From Sediminibacillus terrae (lineage in GTDB: Bacteria; Bacillota; Bacilli; Bacillales; Amphibacillaceae): a DNA stretch of 64,000 bases. The stretch is from assembly GCF_009602435.1 (NCBI RefSeq), contig NZ_VZDQ01000011.1, positions 124,001 through 188,000 of the forward strand. Direction: 5' to 3'. The position numbers and the translations under genes are program-made. Below, piece by piece: positions 63,468-64,000 of this stretch. The first letter of the stretch is position 1, and every line of letters starts with the position of its first letter. The notes below the pieces were generated by a model. It made no database searches, had not been told where the DNA came from, and was given only the letters and a program-made list of their open reading frames with translations.

Positions 63468-63962
63468 TCACCTTTTTCTTTCCACCGGTATCCATATTTC
63501 ACTGGTAAATGTCGGTGCATCGGTATCCATATTCTCATTCCACAAAATTTCCGGCCCTTGTCTTTGCTGATAACCAGAAGACGGAAACCATTCCGCATAG
63601 ACCCGTCCCCATATGTTCTGCAATGTTTCCGGGAACGGACCGACCGCTCTGAATACTGCCCACATGCCCGCAGCCACTTCAAGCTTTGCCAGGTTACCAG
63701 GACAAGCGTTGGTAGTCGCAGCACCAATATAGTGATCGAGTTCCCCTTTTTCTTCCATGCGCCGATCCGAGAAGTTGGTCGACGCTTGAATAAGTCCGTA
63801 CGGTTCCACATTGGATAAATCCTTGATTTGATCGATCAGTTCCTGATTCAACGACTTCCACATTGCAGCGATATCCGGATTTACTCCTTGAAAAACAATA
63901 GGGACTCTCCTGGTAATCCCGACAATACGAAATGCCGGTTTTTCTTCAATCCTGTAGTCCAT
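63468..63962 (-). CDS. GyrI-like small-molecule-binding protein
   Basis: Stand-alone effector-binding domain of 164 residues, as found in GyrI/SbmC and the C termini of AraC- and MerR-type regulators. It has the repeated strand-helix-strand plan, with [10 protein letters not shown] and the final [14 protein letters not shown]. No DNA-binding part. Members sequester or hydrolyse hydrophobic compounds. ATG 63962 follows AAAGGAGG. Confidence 0.85.
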   Translation of the reverse strand: MDYRIEEKPAFRIVGITRRVPIVFQGVNPDIAAMWKSLNQELIDQIKDLSNVEPYGLIQASTNFSDRRMEEKGELDHYIGAATTNACPGNLAKLEVAAGMWAVFRAVGPFPETLQNIWGRVYAEWFPSSGYQQRQGPEILWNENMDTDAPTFTSEIWIPVERKR

Positions 63963-64000
63963 TTCGCTTCCTCCTTTAATGGTAAGCTGGAAGGACATCG

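Overview
The window reads as chromosome of a spore-forming, low-to-mid GC Gram-positive of the family Bacillaceae. The reasons are AGGAGG-type ribosome binding sites, frequent TTG and GTG starts, S-box, THI-box and T-box leaders, a LexA-type SOS box, PurR-type boxes, and close relatives of Bacillus subtilis YfmM, YkuI, YjkA/YjkB, YpeP, YlaI, LnrJKLMN, AdaA/AdaB, GuaC and bacterial nitric oxide synthase. The genus cannot be fixed from the sequence alone. Most of the window is ordinary core or accessory chromosome. I see no tRNA or rRNA gene, intact insertion sequence, prophage or CRISPR array.

Layout. 1-4300: dispersed repeat, an S-box-controlled short-chain dehydrogenase, an NhaC-type antiporter, a SET-domain protein, a GrpB protein and a zinc-ribbon protein. 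4300-14000: SWIM/SNF2 helicase, the ABC-F ATPase YfmM, a serine hydrolase with a LexA box in its promoter, a secreted GH10 xylanase, a YkuI-like EAL protein, and ThiT behind a TPP riboswitch. 14400-20700: FetAB-like exporter, Cys-cluster protein, a PTS (EIIC, an 80-residue ORF, EIIB) divergent from a GntR regulator and a ChbG-like deacetylase. 20900-25900: a PadR-controlled ABC operon, an RNase H-like protein, and guaC behind a PurBox pair. 25900-37350: membrane-anchored amidohydrolase, class I aldolase, threonyl-tRNA synthetase behind two tandem T-boxes, threonine aldolase, purT and several small proteins. 37600-43500: DinB protein and a LnrJKLMN-like two-component/ABC-exporter locus. 43600-51700: a P-loop NTPase pseudogene, an ECF sigma factor joined to a ClpP, a frameshifted DUF6141-type gene, SelO, a DoxX-like protein, a beta-helix protein and gene debris. 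51700-64000: AraC regulator plus dehydrogenase, small enzymes, a cyclopropane-synthase-like methyltransferase, nitric oxide synthase, the adaA-adaB alkylation-repair pair, an APH-fold kinase and a GyrI-like protein.

Regulation is unusually legible here. Three riboswitch classes (SAM-I, TPP, tandem T-box), one LexA operator, one PurBox pair, one PadR-type operator and many intrinsic terminators can be read directly. Non-coding repeats are also prominent. A roughly 500-600 base element with inverted arms is present at 29.5 kb and 60.5 kb, with fragments at 1, 4.2 and 37.5 kb. A REPIN-like inverted pair runs into the end of a coding region at 16.1 kb.

The observations I rate highest are the ECF sigma factor-ClpP operon, the SAM riboswitch before a dehydrogenase, the LexA box before a beta-lactamase-fold hydrolase, and the 80-codon ORF translationally joined to both PTS genes. 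I found no clearly new multi-gene system.
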